The notes under the pieces were generated by a model. That model worked only from the letters and a program-made list of their open reading frames with translations. It searched no databases and was not told where the DNA came from. From Rhodopseudomonas palustris JSC-3b (GTDB taxonomy: Bacteria; Pseudomonadota; Alphaproteobacteria; Rhizobiales; Xanthobacteraceae): a stretch of 62,266 bases of DNA. Numbering within the stretch: the first letter of the stretch is position 1; each line of letters starts with the position of its first letter. The position numbers and the translations under genes were made by a program. Where the stretch lies: assembly GCA_000504425.1 (NCBI GenBank), contig KI632513.1, positions 3,940,343 to 4,002,608 on the forward strand. The letters are read 5' to 3'. Of the stretch, positions 8,400 through 17,290 are shown in pieces.

Positions 8400-10165
8400 A
8401 CCTGGCACTGGCATGGTCCGATGCGGCGACCGCGGCGCAGTTGTTCGCGGTCGATCCGGTCGGCACCGGCGTGTTGCTGCGCTCGCGCGCCGGTCCGGTG
8501 CGCGACCGCTGGCTGACGATGCTGCGTGCGGCGTTGCCGCCGACCGACGCGCATAAACATCTGCCGCTCCATATCGCCGAGGGCCGTCTGCTCGGCGGCC
8601 TCGACCTGTCGGCGACGCTGATCACCGGCCGGCCGGTGGCCGAGCGCGGCCTGCTGGCGGAAGCCGATGGCGGCGTGCTGGTGCTGGCGATGGCCGAGCG
8701 CATGCCGTCCTCGACCACGGTGCACGTCACCGCGGCAATGGACTCGCACGAGACCCTGATCGAGCGCGACGGGCTGTCGCTGCGCATGCCGGCGCGGTTC
8801 GGCGTGATCGCCCTCGATGAAGGGCTGGAGGACGAGTTTGCGCCAGCGGCACTGCGCGACCGGCTCGCGTTCCATCTCGACCTCGATCGGTTCGCGTTCC
8901 GCGACACCGAGGAATTCGACATCACGGCCAGCGATATCGACACGGCGCGCGCGCGCCTGCCGTCGATCCGCGCCACCGACGAGCAGATCGAAGCGGTCTG
9001 CACCGCCGCGGCCGCGATGGGCATCATCTCGCTGCGGGCGCCGCTTTTGGCGATCCGTGCGGCTCGTGCCGCTGCCGCGTTGAGCGGCCATAGCGAGATC
9101 GACAAGGAAGACATCTCGCTGGCCGCGCGGCTGGTGCTGGCGCCGCGCGCGCTGTACTTCCCGCAGCCCGAGCAGCCGGATCAATCCGAGCCGCCGCCGC
9201 CCGAGCCGCCGCCGCCCCCGGAGGACAATTCCAACGACAACCAGGATCAGGAGCAGCAGACCCCTGATTTCGACAAGGCGTTGGAAGAAGTGATCCTGGC
9301 CGCGGCCAAGGCTGCGATCCCGGACGACGTGCTGGCCTCGCTGCGCGCCTCTTCGGGGCGCTCGCGGGCGCGCTCGTCCGGCAAGGCCGGCGAATTGCAG
9401 AAGTCGAACAAGCGCGGCCGCCCGACCGGCACGCTGCGCGGCGAATTGCGCGCCGGCGCCAAGCTGAGCGTGATCGAAACGCTGCGCGCCGCGGCGCCCT
9501 GGCAGCCGCTGCGCCGCCGCGAGGCCGCTGCATCCGGCCGCGACAGCGCCCAGCCGGAAATTCTGATCCGCAAGGACGATTTCCGGATCGCGCGCTTCAA
9601 GATGCGCACCGAGACCACCACCATCTTCGTGGTGGATGCCTCGGGCTCGGCGGCGCTGCACCGGCTCGCCGAAGCCAAGGGCGCGGTCGAACTGCTGCTC
9701 GCGGACTGCTATGTGCGCCGCGACCAGGTGTCGATGATCGCGTTCCGCGGTGAGATCGCCGAAATCCTGCTGCCGCCGACGCGGTCGCTGACCCGCGCCA
9801 AGCGCAGCCTGGCTGGTCTGCCGGGCGGCGGTGGCACGCCGCTCGCGGCTGGTCTTGATGCCGCGTTCGCGCTCGCCGACTCGATCCGTCGCAAGGGCCA
9901 GACGCCGACCGTGATCATGCTGACCGACGGCCGCGCCAACATCGCTCGCGATGGTGCGCCGGGCCGCCCGAAAGCCGAGGAAGACGCCTTGGCCTCGGCA
10001 CGGCAGCTGCGCGCCGCCAATATCAACGCGGTGCTGATCGACATGTCGCCGCGGCCGGGCCCCCAGGGCGAGAAAATCGCCAAGGAAATGGGTGCGCGCT
10101 ATCTGCCGCTGCCCTATGCCAACGCCACGGTGCTGTCGCAGGCCGTGCTGGCGAGCACGCAGTAA
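8396..10165 (+). CDS. bchD: Magnesium chelatase subunit D
   Basis: A 589-residue partner of BchI. An N-terminal AAA+-like domain lacking a good Walker A is followed by a proline-rich linker (about residues 260-285), then an acidic stretch and a C-terminal von Willebrand A domain. The metal site DASGSAAL and a later MLTDGRAN are visible in that domain. BchD forms the double-ring platform with BchI. bchO, which often follows bchD in other species, is here 6 kb away. A dispersed repeat starts immediately after the stop codon. Confidence 0.96.
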   Translation: MNLALAWSDAATAAQLFAVDPVGTGVLLRSRAGPVRDRWLTMLRAALPPTDAHKHLPLHIAEGRLLGGLDLSATLITGRPVAERGLLAEADGGVLVLAMAERMPSSTTVHVTAAMDSHETLIERDGLSLRMPARFGVIALDEGLEDEFAPAALRDRLAFHLDLDRFAFRDTEEFDITASDIDTARARLPSIRATDEQIEAVCTAAAAMGIISLRAPLLAIRAARAAAALSGHSEIDKEDISLAARLVLAPRALYFPQPEQPDQSEPPPPEPPPPPEDNSNDNQDQEQQTPDFDKALEEVILAAAKAAIPDDVLASLRASSGRSRARSSGKAGELQKSNKRGRPTGTLRGELRAGAKLSVIETLRAAAPWQPLRRREAAASGRDSAQPEILIRKDDFRIARFKMRTETTTIFVVDASGSAALHRLAEAKGAVELLLADCYVRRDQVSMIAFRGEIAEILLPPTRSLTRAKRSLAGLPGGGGTPLAAGLDAAFALADSIRRKGQTPTVIMLTDGRANIARDGAPGRPKAEEDALASARQLRAANINAVLIDMSPRPGPQGEKIAKEMGARYLPLPYANATVLSQAVLASTQ

Positions 10166-10287
10166 TACCAACGGCGATTGATACCAACCCCTCCGCACGT
10201 CATGGCCGGGCTCGTCCCGGCCATCCACGTCTCTGATCTTGCAGCGATTTTAAGACGTGGATACCCGCGACAAGCGCGGGTATGACG
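10166..10287 (+). repeat. Dispersed palindromic repeat, copy 1
   Basis: About 120 bp built from two palindromic modules: ATGGCCGGGCTCGTCCCGGCC with its flank, and ATACCCGCG-N-CGCGGGTAT. The same arrangement occurs reversed at 39700-39820, and the first module alone occurs at 21174-21235. Such units are common between genes in Bradyrhizobium and relatives. It starts directly after the bchD stop. Confidence 0.85.
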
Positions 10288-10341
10288 GTCATTGATACGA
10301 CGCGGTGGTATAACGGCGCGCTCAATCGACCCGGCATTTAA

Positions 10342-10390
10342 CGCACAACAGCCGCGGTTCTGATCAGCTCAGAACCGCGGTTGTTGTGCG
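10342..10390. terminator. Strong inverted repeat between convergent genes
   Basis: A 22-bp stem (10342-10363 with 10369-10390), broken only by one G:T pair, encloses a 5-nt loop. It lies between bchD and the convergent AraC-type regulator gene. No T run follows, so it may act as a bidirectional transcript end or 3' stabiliser rather than a classical intrinsic terminator. Confidence 0.6.
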
Positions 10391-10459
10391 TTGGGTCAGC
10401 GGTTGTTGATCCTGTAACGCGCGCCGAGCGGTACGGCTTGGCCTGCGGCCTGGCTGTGA

Positions 10460-11647
10460 TCAGGGCACGTCGCGGCGGCGGGCGCGTTCGAGCGTTTCCG
10501 AAGGCCGTTCGCCGAACGCCAGCCGGTAGTCGCGCGCGAAATGGCCCTGGTTCTGGAAGCAGCATTTGAGCGCCGTGCCGAGCACGGTGGTCGATTTATC
10601 GGCCATCTGCAGCATCGCCCGGGCATGATTGAGCCGCACGTGCTTGATGTACTCCTGCGGTGTATGGGCGCAGGCCAGCTTGAAATGCTTGAACAGCGTC
10701 CGGGTATTGACCCCGGCCACCTTGGCGAGACCGGCGACGCTGAGCGGTTGGTCCCAGTGCTGATCGACATATTGCCGGACGGTGTGCACCGTATGGGCGA
10801 ATGGCGAATGCTCAGCCAGCCGCTTGGCGTCGGTGATGTCGAGACAGGCGCCGACCGCACCGACCACCTCGCCGACGGAATCGATCACCGGCTTGAGCGC
10901 CTGATTGACCCAGCGCATCTCGCCATGACGGCTGTAGATTCGGAATTCGCTGGAATTGAAAATGCCCTTCTTGACGCGCTGCATGTCGCTGAGCACGCGC
11001 ATCTGATCATCGGGATGGACCTGGGCCAGACAGCTCCGGAAATTGGGCACCGGCGCATCGATCGGCAACCCGAGCAGTTTCAGGAATCCAGCAGAACAGG
11101 CGCCGGACCGGCTCGGGTAGTCATAAGACCAGAATGATACCCCATGAAAGGCAGCCTGGGGGTTGCTCACCGCCGCTGGCGGGGAGGAAGGCACGGTGGT
11201 CTGCACGGTGGTGCCTGAACGCGGGCAGGCGATAATGCCGATGGTCAGCACGCGCCCGTTGTCCTCGGAGCGTTCCAGGGCGGTCATCGTTACCCATAAC
11301 GGCAGCGGTGATCCGTCCTTGTGGATGCAGCGGATCTCGAACGCGCAGCTATCGATTTCTTCCCGCACCAGCCGCCGTACGGCTGTCATGCATTGGGTCA
11401 GTTGCTCGGGTTGTGCGAGATCTTCGGTTGCAAGGCGGCCGACAAGCTCGTCATGCGAGTGACCTACCAGCGCGCAGAATTTCGGATTAGCGGCGATGAC
11501 CACCTTTGTCGCGACATCGATTTTCGCAAAACCGAGATTGTTGAACTCGACCGTCCGTTCGAGGGCCGAAAATGGAACCAGCACATCTCCCAGGTGGGAA
11601 CGATGTACATATTGCCGTGAGGTGGAAGGGGGTTCTTGCCGCATCAT
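10460..11647 (-). CDS. PAS-PAS-AraC family transcriptional regulator
   Basis: About 395 residues with two PAS-like sensory domains and a C-terminal AraC-type DNA-binding domain. The first PAS (AKIDVATKVVIAANPKFCALVGH) is at about residues 35-140. The second (FWSYDYPSRSGACSAGFLKLLG) is at about 165-270 and ends in a PAC-like WVNQALKPVID segment. The AraC part contains LSVAGLAKVAGVNTRTLFKHFK and GHFARDYRLAFGERPSETL. I used the ATG at 11647; a TTG at 11665 is possible and neither has a clear ribosome site. Ligand and targets are unknown. A PAS-AraC fusion is not a standard member of known photosynthesis clusters. Confidence 0.75.
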   Translation of the reverse strand: MMRQEPPSTSRQYVHRSHLGDVLVPFSALERTVEFNNLGFAKIDVATKVVIAANPKFCALVGHSHDELVGRLATEDLAQPEQLTQCMTAVRRLVREEIDSCAFEIRCIHKDGSPLPLWVTMTALERSEDNGRVLTIGIIACPRSGTTVQTTVPSSPPAAVSNPQAAFHGVSFWSYDYPSRSGACSAGFLKLLGLPIDAPVPNFRSCLAQVHPDDQMRVLSDMQRVKKGIFNSSEFRIYSRHGEMRWVNQALKPVIDSVGEVVGAVGACLDITDAKRLAEHSPFAHTVHTVRQYVDQHWDQPLSVAGLAKVAGVNTRTLFKHFKLACAHTPQEYIKHVRLNHARAMLQMADKSTTVLGTALKCCFQNQGHFARDYRLAFGERPSETLERARRRDVP

Positions 11648-11963
11648 GAAATTACGAGCGTACAATTGAACAATAACGATCCCGAGGCAAGAAGCGTTCG
11701 AAGAATTGTGAACAGTTAGGACAAACGCCGTACAAATTGCTGACGATTTTTGAATGACGCGACTTGGTGTGAGTTGTTCGGTCGCTCAGCGAACGGGCGA
11801 TGCTCTGTATTTAGTACACGGGACGACAACGTTGTTCGCAATTTGAGCGCCGTGGGCGCGATTATGTCGGCAGGTAATTTCAGAAAGATTCACCAACTTG
11901 GGGGCAAAGTGTGGATGCCGGCGCTGAGATGACCAGCGTCATTGAGATTATCGACCTACGCCC
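11648..11963. other. AT-richer divergent intergenic region
   Basis: No gene is visible between the divergent AraC-type regulator and the chemoreceptor gene. The base composition is clearly more AT-rich than the flanks, as expected for promoters. I found no TGT-N12-ACA box here. Confidence 0.5.
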
Positions 11964-13691
11964 ATGACGGATGATCGGATCCCTATGAACACCACGACCA
12001 GCACCAAGCGACTGCGACTGACCATCGGCCGGAAGATCTACGCGCTGATCGCGATCGGCTTCGTTGGCCTCATTGGCATTGCCATTCTGGATTCCAACGA
12101 GCTGGCCAATGGCCTGAAGCGCCAGAAACAGATCGAACTGCAACACATGACGGAGCTGGCGCTCGGCGTCGTCAAGGAACAGCATGCTGCAGCACAGCGC
12201 GGTGAGGTGTCGGAAGCCGAGGCGCAGAAGCGCGCGGCCGATCGCGTGTCGGCGATGCGCTATGGCAACGGCGACTACTTCTTCATCACCGACATGCAGC
12301 GGCGCATGGTGGCGCATGGCACCACGCCGGCGCTGGTCGGCAAAGACATGTCGGAGACCAAGGACCCGAACGGCAAGCGCCTGGTCGTCGAGATGGTGGC
12401 GATGGTGCAGCAGAGCGGTTCCGGCTTTGTCGATTATGTCTGGGCCAAGCCCGGCGCTGAACAGCCGCAGCCCAAGCTGTCTTATGTCGTCGGCTTCGCG
12501 CCCTGGGGCTGGGTGATCTCGACCGGCGTCTATATCGACGATCTCGCCGCGCAGACCTGGACCTCGACCCAGCGTTCGCTGATCGCAGCCGGGATCGTGA
12601 TTGCGATTCTGCTGGTGAGTTCGGTGATGATGGCGCGCCGTATCACTGGGCCGCTCAACCGCATCACTGCGGCCATGAAGGAACTGGCGGGCGGCAATCT
12701 CGAGGTTGCGGTGCCGGGTGTCGGCCGCAGCGACGAACTCGGCGAGATGGCCGAGGCGGTCGAAGTGTTCAAGTTGAACGCGATCGAACGGCAGCGGCTG
12801 GAAGCCGAGCATGCGCTGCAGGAAAGCCGTGCGGCTGCCGAACGCAGGGCGCATAGCAATCAGCTCGCCAATGATTTCGAAGCGGCGATCGGCGAAATCA
12901 TTCACACCGTCTCTTCGGCCTCGACCGAGCTGGAAGCGTCGGCGAGTTCGCTGACCGCCACCGCGGCCCGTTCGCAGGACCTGGCGACGGCGGTGGCCGC
13001 CGCGTCCGAAGAAGCCTCGACCAATGTGCAGTCGGTGGCGTCGGCCGCGGAAGAGATGAGCTCGTCGGTGAACGAGATCAGCCGTCAGGTGCAGGAATCG
13101 GCGCGGATCGCGCATGAGGCCGTCGATCAGGCGCGCAAGACCAATGACCGGGTCGAGGAACTGTCGCGCGCTGCCGCCCGGATCGGCGATGTGGTGGAAC
13201 TGATCAACACCATCGCCGGCCAGACCAACCTGCTCGCGCTCAACGCCACGATCGAAGCGGCGCGCGCGGGTGAAGCGGGCCGCGGCTTCGCCGTGGTGGC
13301 GAGCGAAGTGAAGGCGCTGGCGGAGCAGACCGCGAAAGCGACCGGCGAAATCGGTCAGCAGATCGACGGTATCCAGGCTGCTACCCAGGAGTCGGTGTTG
13401 GCAATCAAGGAAATCAGTGACACTATCGCGCAGATGTCTGAGATTTCCTCCACCATTGCCGCGGCCGTCGAGGAGCAAGGTGCGGCAACACAGGAAATCT
13501 CGCGCAATGTGCAGCAGGCTGCGGCGGGAACCGGCGAAGTGTCGTCGAACATCGCCGATGTGCAGCGCGGAGCCACTGAAACCGGCTCGGCCTCCTCACA
13601 GGTGTTGGCTGCGGCTCAGACGCTATCTCGTGACAGCGATCGGCTGAAGGTTGAAGTGTCTCGATTCCTCGACACCGTTCGGGCGGCATGA
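11964..13691 (+). CDS. Methyl-accepting chemotaxis protein with periplasmic Cache domain
   Basis: A 575-residue chemoreceptor. A membrane helix at about 28-46 is followed by a single Cache-type sensor domain ([33 protein letters not shown]), a second membrane helix near 205-225, a HAMP domain ([20 protein letters not shown]) and a long helical signalling domain. The conserved tip reads [20 protein letters not shown]. Cache_2 receptors usually sense small organic molecules; the ligand here is unknown. An ATG 7 codons downstream is an alternative start. The stop overlaps the next start by 4 bases. Confidence 0.9.
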   Translation: MTDDRIPMNTTTSTKRLRLTIGRKIYALIAIGFVGLIGIAILDSNELANGLKRQKQIELQHMTELALGVVKEQHAAAQRGEVSEAEAQKRAADRVSAMRYGNGDYFFITDMQRRMVAHGTTPALVGKDMSETKDPNGKRLVVEMVAMVQQSGSGFVDYVWAKPGAEQPQPKLSYVVGFAPWGWVISTGVYIDDLAAQTWTSTQRSLIAAGIVIAILLVSSVMMARRITGPLNRITAAMKELAGGNLEVAVPGVGRSDELGEMAEAVEVFKLNAIERQRLEAEHALQESRAAAERRAHSNQLANDFEAAIGEIIHTVSSASTELEASASSLTATAARSQDLATAVAAASEEASTNVQSVASAAEEMSSSVNEISRQVQESARIAHEAVDQARKTNDRVEELSRAAARIGDVVELINTIAGQTNLLALNATIEAARAGEAGRGFAVVASEVKALAEQTAKATGEIGQQIDGIQAATQESVLAIKEISDTIAQMSEISSTIAAAVEEQGAATQEISRNVQQAAAGTGEVSSNIADVQRGATETGSASSQVLAAAQTLSRDSDRLKVEVSRFLDTVRAA

Positions 13692-14020
13692 TGGGCGAAG
13701 ACGGATCCTCAAGACCGGACGACGACAACGGCAAGGCCGATACGGCTCCGCCGCCGGCTGAGGATTCGTCGGCCACGCTCTCGACCGCGATCTCCGATGT
13801 CGCGGCCTCGGCGGCGCAGTGGCATTTCCGGATCGACGAGCTGATCGCGCATCTCGACAGCGTCGAGGACACGATCGACTTTCTGCCCGATCAGGAGACC
13901 CGCCTGACGCTGCGGCGTAATCTGCGCACCAAGCGCTCGCAATTGCGCGATGCCGGCCGGCAATTGACGCATCAGGTGCGGACGCTGTCGCGTTTCGCCG
14001 CAGTGCGCGATCGCTCCTAA
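13688..14020 (+). CDS. Small hypothetical protein coupled to the chemoreceptor
   Basis: A 110-residue protein with an acidic, Pro-rich, probably disordered first 40 residues and a helical, charged C-terminal half ([18 protein letters not shown] to [11 protein letters not shown]) that could form a coiled coil. There is no signal or membrane segment. It overlaps the chemoreceptor stop by 4 bases, so the two proteins are probably made together and may act together. I do not recognise the family. Confidence 0.6.
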   Translation: MMGEDGSSRPDDDNGKADTAPPPAEDSSATLSTAISDVAASAAQWHFRIDELIAHLDSVEDTIDFLPDQETRLTLRRNLRTKRSQLRDAGRQLTHQVRTLSRFAAVRDRS

Positions 14021-14129
14021 CGGTGGCGGTTGTTGCTGGCGCGCCGTCATTGGCGCGCCGTTGCGTGCGGCTGGCGCCAAGCGTCAGGGCGTCAGAGACG
14101 ATCGCACCAGAAATAAAACAGCAGAAATA

Positions 14130-14158
14130 AAAATGGCCGGGGATCACCCGGCCATTTT
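14130..14158. terminator. Bidirectional intrinsic terminator
   Basis: A 12-bp perfect stem (AAAATGGCCGGG with CCCGGCCATTTT) and a GATCA loop. A-rich and T-rich flanks on both sides allow it to stop both the chemoreceptor transcript and the convergent hemE transcript. Confidence 0.8.
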
Positions 14159-14182
14159 CGTTTGCGTTGCCGTGTGTGCGGC

Positions 14183-15229
14183 TCAGCCCTTATAGGCGCG
14201 CACCCGCTTGATCATCTGCTCGACATGGGCGATCGACGCATCCGGCGTGATGCCATGGCCGAGATTGAAGATGTGGCGGCCGGCCGAGTAGCTCTTGAGC
14301 ACGTCGTCCACCGCTTCGTCGAGCGCAGCGCCGCCCGCGATCAGCAGCAGCGGATCGAGGTTGCCCTGCACCACGACCTTGTTCTGCACCTTCTCGCGCA
14401 CCAGCGACGGCTCCGCGGTCCAGTCGATCGACACGCCATCGACGCCGGTCCGTTCGATGAACGCCGGCAGCAGCGCGCCAGCGCCACGCGGGAAGCCGAT
14501 GATCTTGGCGTCCGGCTTGACCTTGCGGATGCCGTCGACGATGCGGCGGGTCGGCTCGATGCACCACTTCTCGAACTCGCGGGGCGGCAGAATGCCGGCC
14601 CAGGTGTCGAAGATCTGCAGCACTTCGGCGCCGGCTTCGAGCTGCGCCAGCAGATACTGGATCGAGCTGTCGACCAGCGTGTCGATGATCTTGGCGAACG
14701 CGCCCGGGTGCTGATAGGCCATCAGCCGCGCCGGATGCTGATCCGAGGTGCCCTGGCCGGCGACCATGTAGGTCGCCACCGTGAACGGCGCACCGCAGAA
14801 GCCGATCAGCGTCGTTTCCTTCGGCAGTTCGCGGCGCACGATGCGCAGCGCATCGAACACCGGCTGCAGCTTCGACAGGTCGATCGCCTTGCTGAGCGAG
14901 GAAACCTTGTCCGGCGAATCCAGCGGATCGAGCCGCGGGCCTTCACCCACTTCGAACCGCACCGAGCGGCCGAGCGCGTAAGGCACCACCAGAATGTCGG
15001 AGAAGATGATCGCGGCATCGAAGCCGAAACGGCGAATCGGCTGTAGCGTTACTTCCGCAGCGAGCTCGGCGTTGAAGCACAGATCGAGGAAGCTGCCAGC
15101 CTTGGTACGGGTCTCCCGGTATTCCGGTAGATAACGGCCGGCTTGGCGCATCATCCACATCGGCGGCGACGCCTGCCGGTTGCCGGAAAGCACTTCAAGG
15201 AACGGTTTGGTTACGAGATTCTGTGTCAA
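14183..15229 (-). CDS. hemE: Uroporphyrinogen decarboxylase
   Basis: A 348-residue enzyme that removes four carboxyl groups from uroporphyrinogen III to give coproporphyrinogen III. Visible signatures are [31 protein letters not shown], and the C-terminal [16 protein letters not shown] chose the TTG at 15229 (product begins [13 protein letters not shown]) because GGGA lies just upstream and the family normally starts right before TKPFLEVL; no ATG or GTG gives a normal N-terminus. It is divergent from the following hydrolase gene, so a shared promoter region lies in between. Confidence 0.94.
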   Translation of the reverse strand: MTQNLVTKPFLEVLSGNRQASPPMWMMRQAGRYLPEYRETRTKAGSFLDLCFNAELAAEVTLQPIRRFGFDAAIIFSDILVVPYALGRSVRFEVGEGPRLDPLDSPDKVSSLSKAIDLSKLQPVFDALRIVRRELPKETTLIGFCGAPFTVATYMVAGQGTSDQHPARLMAYQHPGAFAKIIDTLVDSSIQYLLAQLEAGAEVLQIFDTWAGILPPREFEKWCIEPTRRIVDGIRKVKPDAKIIGFPRGAGALLPAFIERTGVDGVSIDWTAEPSLVREKVQNKVVVQGNLDPLLLIAGGAALDEAVDDVLKSYSAGRHIFNLGHGITPDASIAHVEQMIKRVRAYKG

Positions 15230-15341
15230 GAGATGTTCCCATTGTTGTTTGCCAAGATTTCTTGACGGGTCTGATACACTGCCGCCACCGTCTTGACCAC
15301 GGCGAGATGCGGTCCAGATAGGCTGAAACAGGAATTCCGAG

Positions 15342-16295
15342 ATGAATGCAGACACACCATCCCAAGCCTCGCCCGCAACCCGTAGCGTTTCGGGGTTGCC
15401 CGCACCGGTCTCAGGACAACATCATGAGATCGACAGCCCTGCCGGTCGGCTGAGCTATTGGACGGCACGGCCAGAGACCGCCAGCACGACAACGCCGCTG
15501 TTGCTCATTCACAGCATCAACGCTGCCGGATCGGCTTATGAGATGAAGCCGATCTATGAACACTATCGCGCCGTTCGCCCTGTTTATGCGATCGAGTTGC
15601 CCGGCTTTGGTCATACTGCGCGCGACAAGCGTCAATACACAATTCGGATGATGACGGACGCGGTGATCGCCATCACCAAGGAAATCCAGCGGATTCATGG
15701 TGATGCGCCGATCGACGCGATGGCGTTGTCGCTGTCATGCGAGTTCTTGGCGCGGGCCGCCAATGAGATGCCGAATGCCTATCGCAGCATCGGCCTGATC
15801 AGTCCGACCGGCCTTGAGGCACGGCAGGGGCGCTGGATCAACGGTTCGCGCGCGATTCCCTGGCTGCACAAGTTCTTCGAGAATCCGTTGTGGAGCGAGA
15901 CCATCTTTGGGCTGCTCACCATGCGTCCGGTGATCGGCTGGTTCTTGAAGAAGACGTTCGGCTCCAGCGACTATGATCGCGGTCTGCTCGACTACGACTA
16001 TCTCACCACCCATCAGCCCGGTGCGCAGCACGCGCCTTATTATTTCGTCTCAGGCTATCTGTTCAGCCAGGATGCGCCGCTGCTGTACCAGCAGTTGCGC
16101 ATGCCGGTGTGGATGTCGCACGGCGTTCGCGGCGACTTCATCGACTATGGCAACAAGGGCTGGGTGGCGCGGCTGTCGAACTATGTCGTCACCGTGTACC
16201 AGACCGGCGCGATGCCGCATTTCGAGCTGCCGGACGCTTTTGTCCGCGACTACGACATGTTCCAGGGCGCGATGCCGGCGCCGCGCGCCGCCTAG
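15342..16295 (+). CDS. Alpha/beta-fold hydrolase upstream of bchO
   Basis: A 317-residue alpha/beta hydrolase. The strand-loop [15 protein letters not shown] and the elbow [11 protein letters not shown] are visible; the elbow has Leu-Ser-Leu-Ser-Cys-Glu rather than Gly-x-Ser-x-Gly, so the nucleophile setting is unusual. A late [12 protein letters not shown] holds the probable catalytic His. It is 12 bp upstream of bchO and likely in the same transcript. The substrate is unknown; a role in pigment or tail metabolism is only suggested by location. Confidence 0.7.
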   Translation: MNADTPSQASPATRSVSGLPAPVSGQHHEIDSPAGRLSYWTARPETASTTTPLLLIHSINAAGSAYEMKPIYEHYRAVRPVYAIELPGFGHTARDKRQYTIRMMTDAVIAITKEIQRIHGDAPIDAMALSLSCEFLARAANEMPNAYRSIGLISPTGLEARQGRWINGSRAIPWLHKFFENPLWSETIFGLLTMRPVIGWFLKKTFGSSDYDRGLLDYDYLTTHQPGAQHAPYYFVSGYLFSQDAPLLYQQLRMPVWMSHGVRGDFIDYGNKGWVARLSNYVVTVYQTGAMPHFELPDAFVRDYDMFQGAMPAPRAA

Positions 16296-16307
16296 CCGGC
16301 CAGGCTG

Positions 16308-17195
16308 ATGTCGGACCTGGTCTGGAGCAGGGATGGCAGGGACTGGCCCCATCGGCAGTCCAGCGAGTTCATCGTTGCCGGTGGATTTCGTTGGCATGTG
16401 CAACGGATGGGGCAGGGGCCTGTCATCCTGCTGATTCACGGCACCGGCGCGGCCACGCATTCCTGGCGTGGCCTGGCGCCGCTGCTGGCGCCGGATTTTA
16501 CGGTGATCGCTCCGGATCTGCCCGGCCATGGTTTTACCCAGACGCCGCGGGCGCATCGGCTGTCGCTACCCGGAATGGCCAGCGACCTTGCTGCCTTGCT
16601 GCGCGTGCTGGAGGTCGAGCCGCGCATTGTGGTTGCCCATTCGGCCGGCGCGGCGATCGCCGCGCGGATGTGTCTCGATGGCCTGATTCATCCTGACTTG
16701 CTGATAAGTCTCAATGGCGCGTTTCTGCCCTATGGCGGTCATGCCGCCAATCTGTTTTCGCCCTTGGCGAAAATGCTGGTGCTCAACCCGTTCGTGCCGC
16801 GGCTGTTTGCCTTGCAGGCGCATGTTCCGGGCGCGGTCGAGCGCTTACTGGCCAACACCGGCTCGCGGATCGAGCCGGCGGGCATCGCGCTTTATGCCAA
16901 GCTGATCCGCAGTCCCGGCCATGTCGCGGCGGCGCTGCGTATGATGTCGAATTGGGATTTGCAGCCGGTTTTGCAGGCTTTGCCGCGGCTCAAGCCGCAA
17001 TTGGTGCTGGTGGCGGCCGAGCGCGACCGGGCGATTCCGCCGAGCGAAGCGGTGCGGGTTGCCGAGGTGCAGCGCCATGCGGTGATTGAAAGGTTGCCAG
17101 GCCTAGGCCATCTGGCGCACGAGGAGCGACCACAAATCATAGCGGCTCTGATCCGGAAATATGCGAACATGGCTTTTCCGGATGCAGTCGCTTAA
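16308..17195 (+). CDS. bchO: Putative magnesium chelatase accessory protein BchO
   Basis: A 295-residue alpha/beta hydrolase of the BchO family. It shows LIHGTGAATHSWRGLAPLLA, LPGHGFTQTP, the elbow VVAHSAGAAIAARM, and a final LPGLGHLAHEERP with the catalytic His. BchO genes lie in most purple-bacterial photosynthesis clusters and are proposed to help Mg chelatase, but the reaction is not established. It is usually next to bchD; here it precedes crtI, followed by two PpsR boxes. Confidence 0.88.
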   Translation: MSDLVWSRDGRDWPHRQSSEFIVAGGFRWHVQRMGQGPVILLIHGTGAATHSWRGLAPLLAPDFTVIAPDLPGHGFTQTPRAHRLSLPGMASDLAALLRVLEVEPRIVVAHSAGAAIAARMCLDGLIHPDLLISLNGAFLPYGGHAANLFSPLAKMLVLNPFVPRLFALQAHVPGAVERLLANTGSRIEPAGIALYAKLIRSPGHVAAALRMMSNWDLQPVLQALPRLKPQLVLVAAERDRAIPPSEAVRVAEVQRHAVIERLPGLGHLAHEERPQIIAALIRKYANMAFPDAVA

Positions 17196-17208
17196 CCAGT
17201 GTCCCCAG

Positions 17209-17226
17209 TGTCATGAAAATCTTACA
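17209..17226. promoter_or_regulatory. PpsR/CrtJ box 1 upstream of crtI
   Basis: TGTCATGAAAATCTTACA is a perfect TGT-N12-ACA, the binding sequence of PpsR. It lies 82 bp before the crtI start and 17 bp from box 2. Confidence 0.85.
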
Positions 17227-17243
17227 GGCCGAGGCTGGAAAAC

Positions 17244-17261
17244 TGTCAAGAAACAGTTACA
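17244..17261. promoter_or_regulatory. PpsR/CrtJ box 2 upstream of crtI
   Basis: TGTCAAGAAACAGTTACA is a second perfect TGT-N12-ACA. It covers a TACACT that could be the crtI -10 element, fitting repression by PpsR under aerobic conditions. Confidence 0.85.
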
Positions 17262-17290
17262 CTCCAGGCCTCTGTTCCAGGTAGTCCCAA

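Noticed and set aside
8285-10228. Open frame of 647 codons opposite bchD
   Set aside because: Shadow of bchD, rich in Arg and Gln without domain features.
11880-13478. Open frame of 532 codons opposite the chemoreceptor gene
   Set aside because: Low-complexity Arg/His-rich product; the plus-strand chemoreceptor is unambiguous.
15260-15285. CTT-N12-ACA near the hemE promoter as a PpsR box
   Set aside because: Only one half-site matches; too weak to claim.
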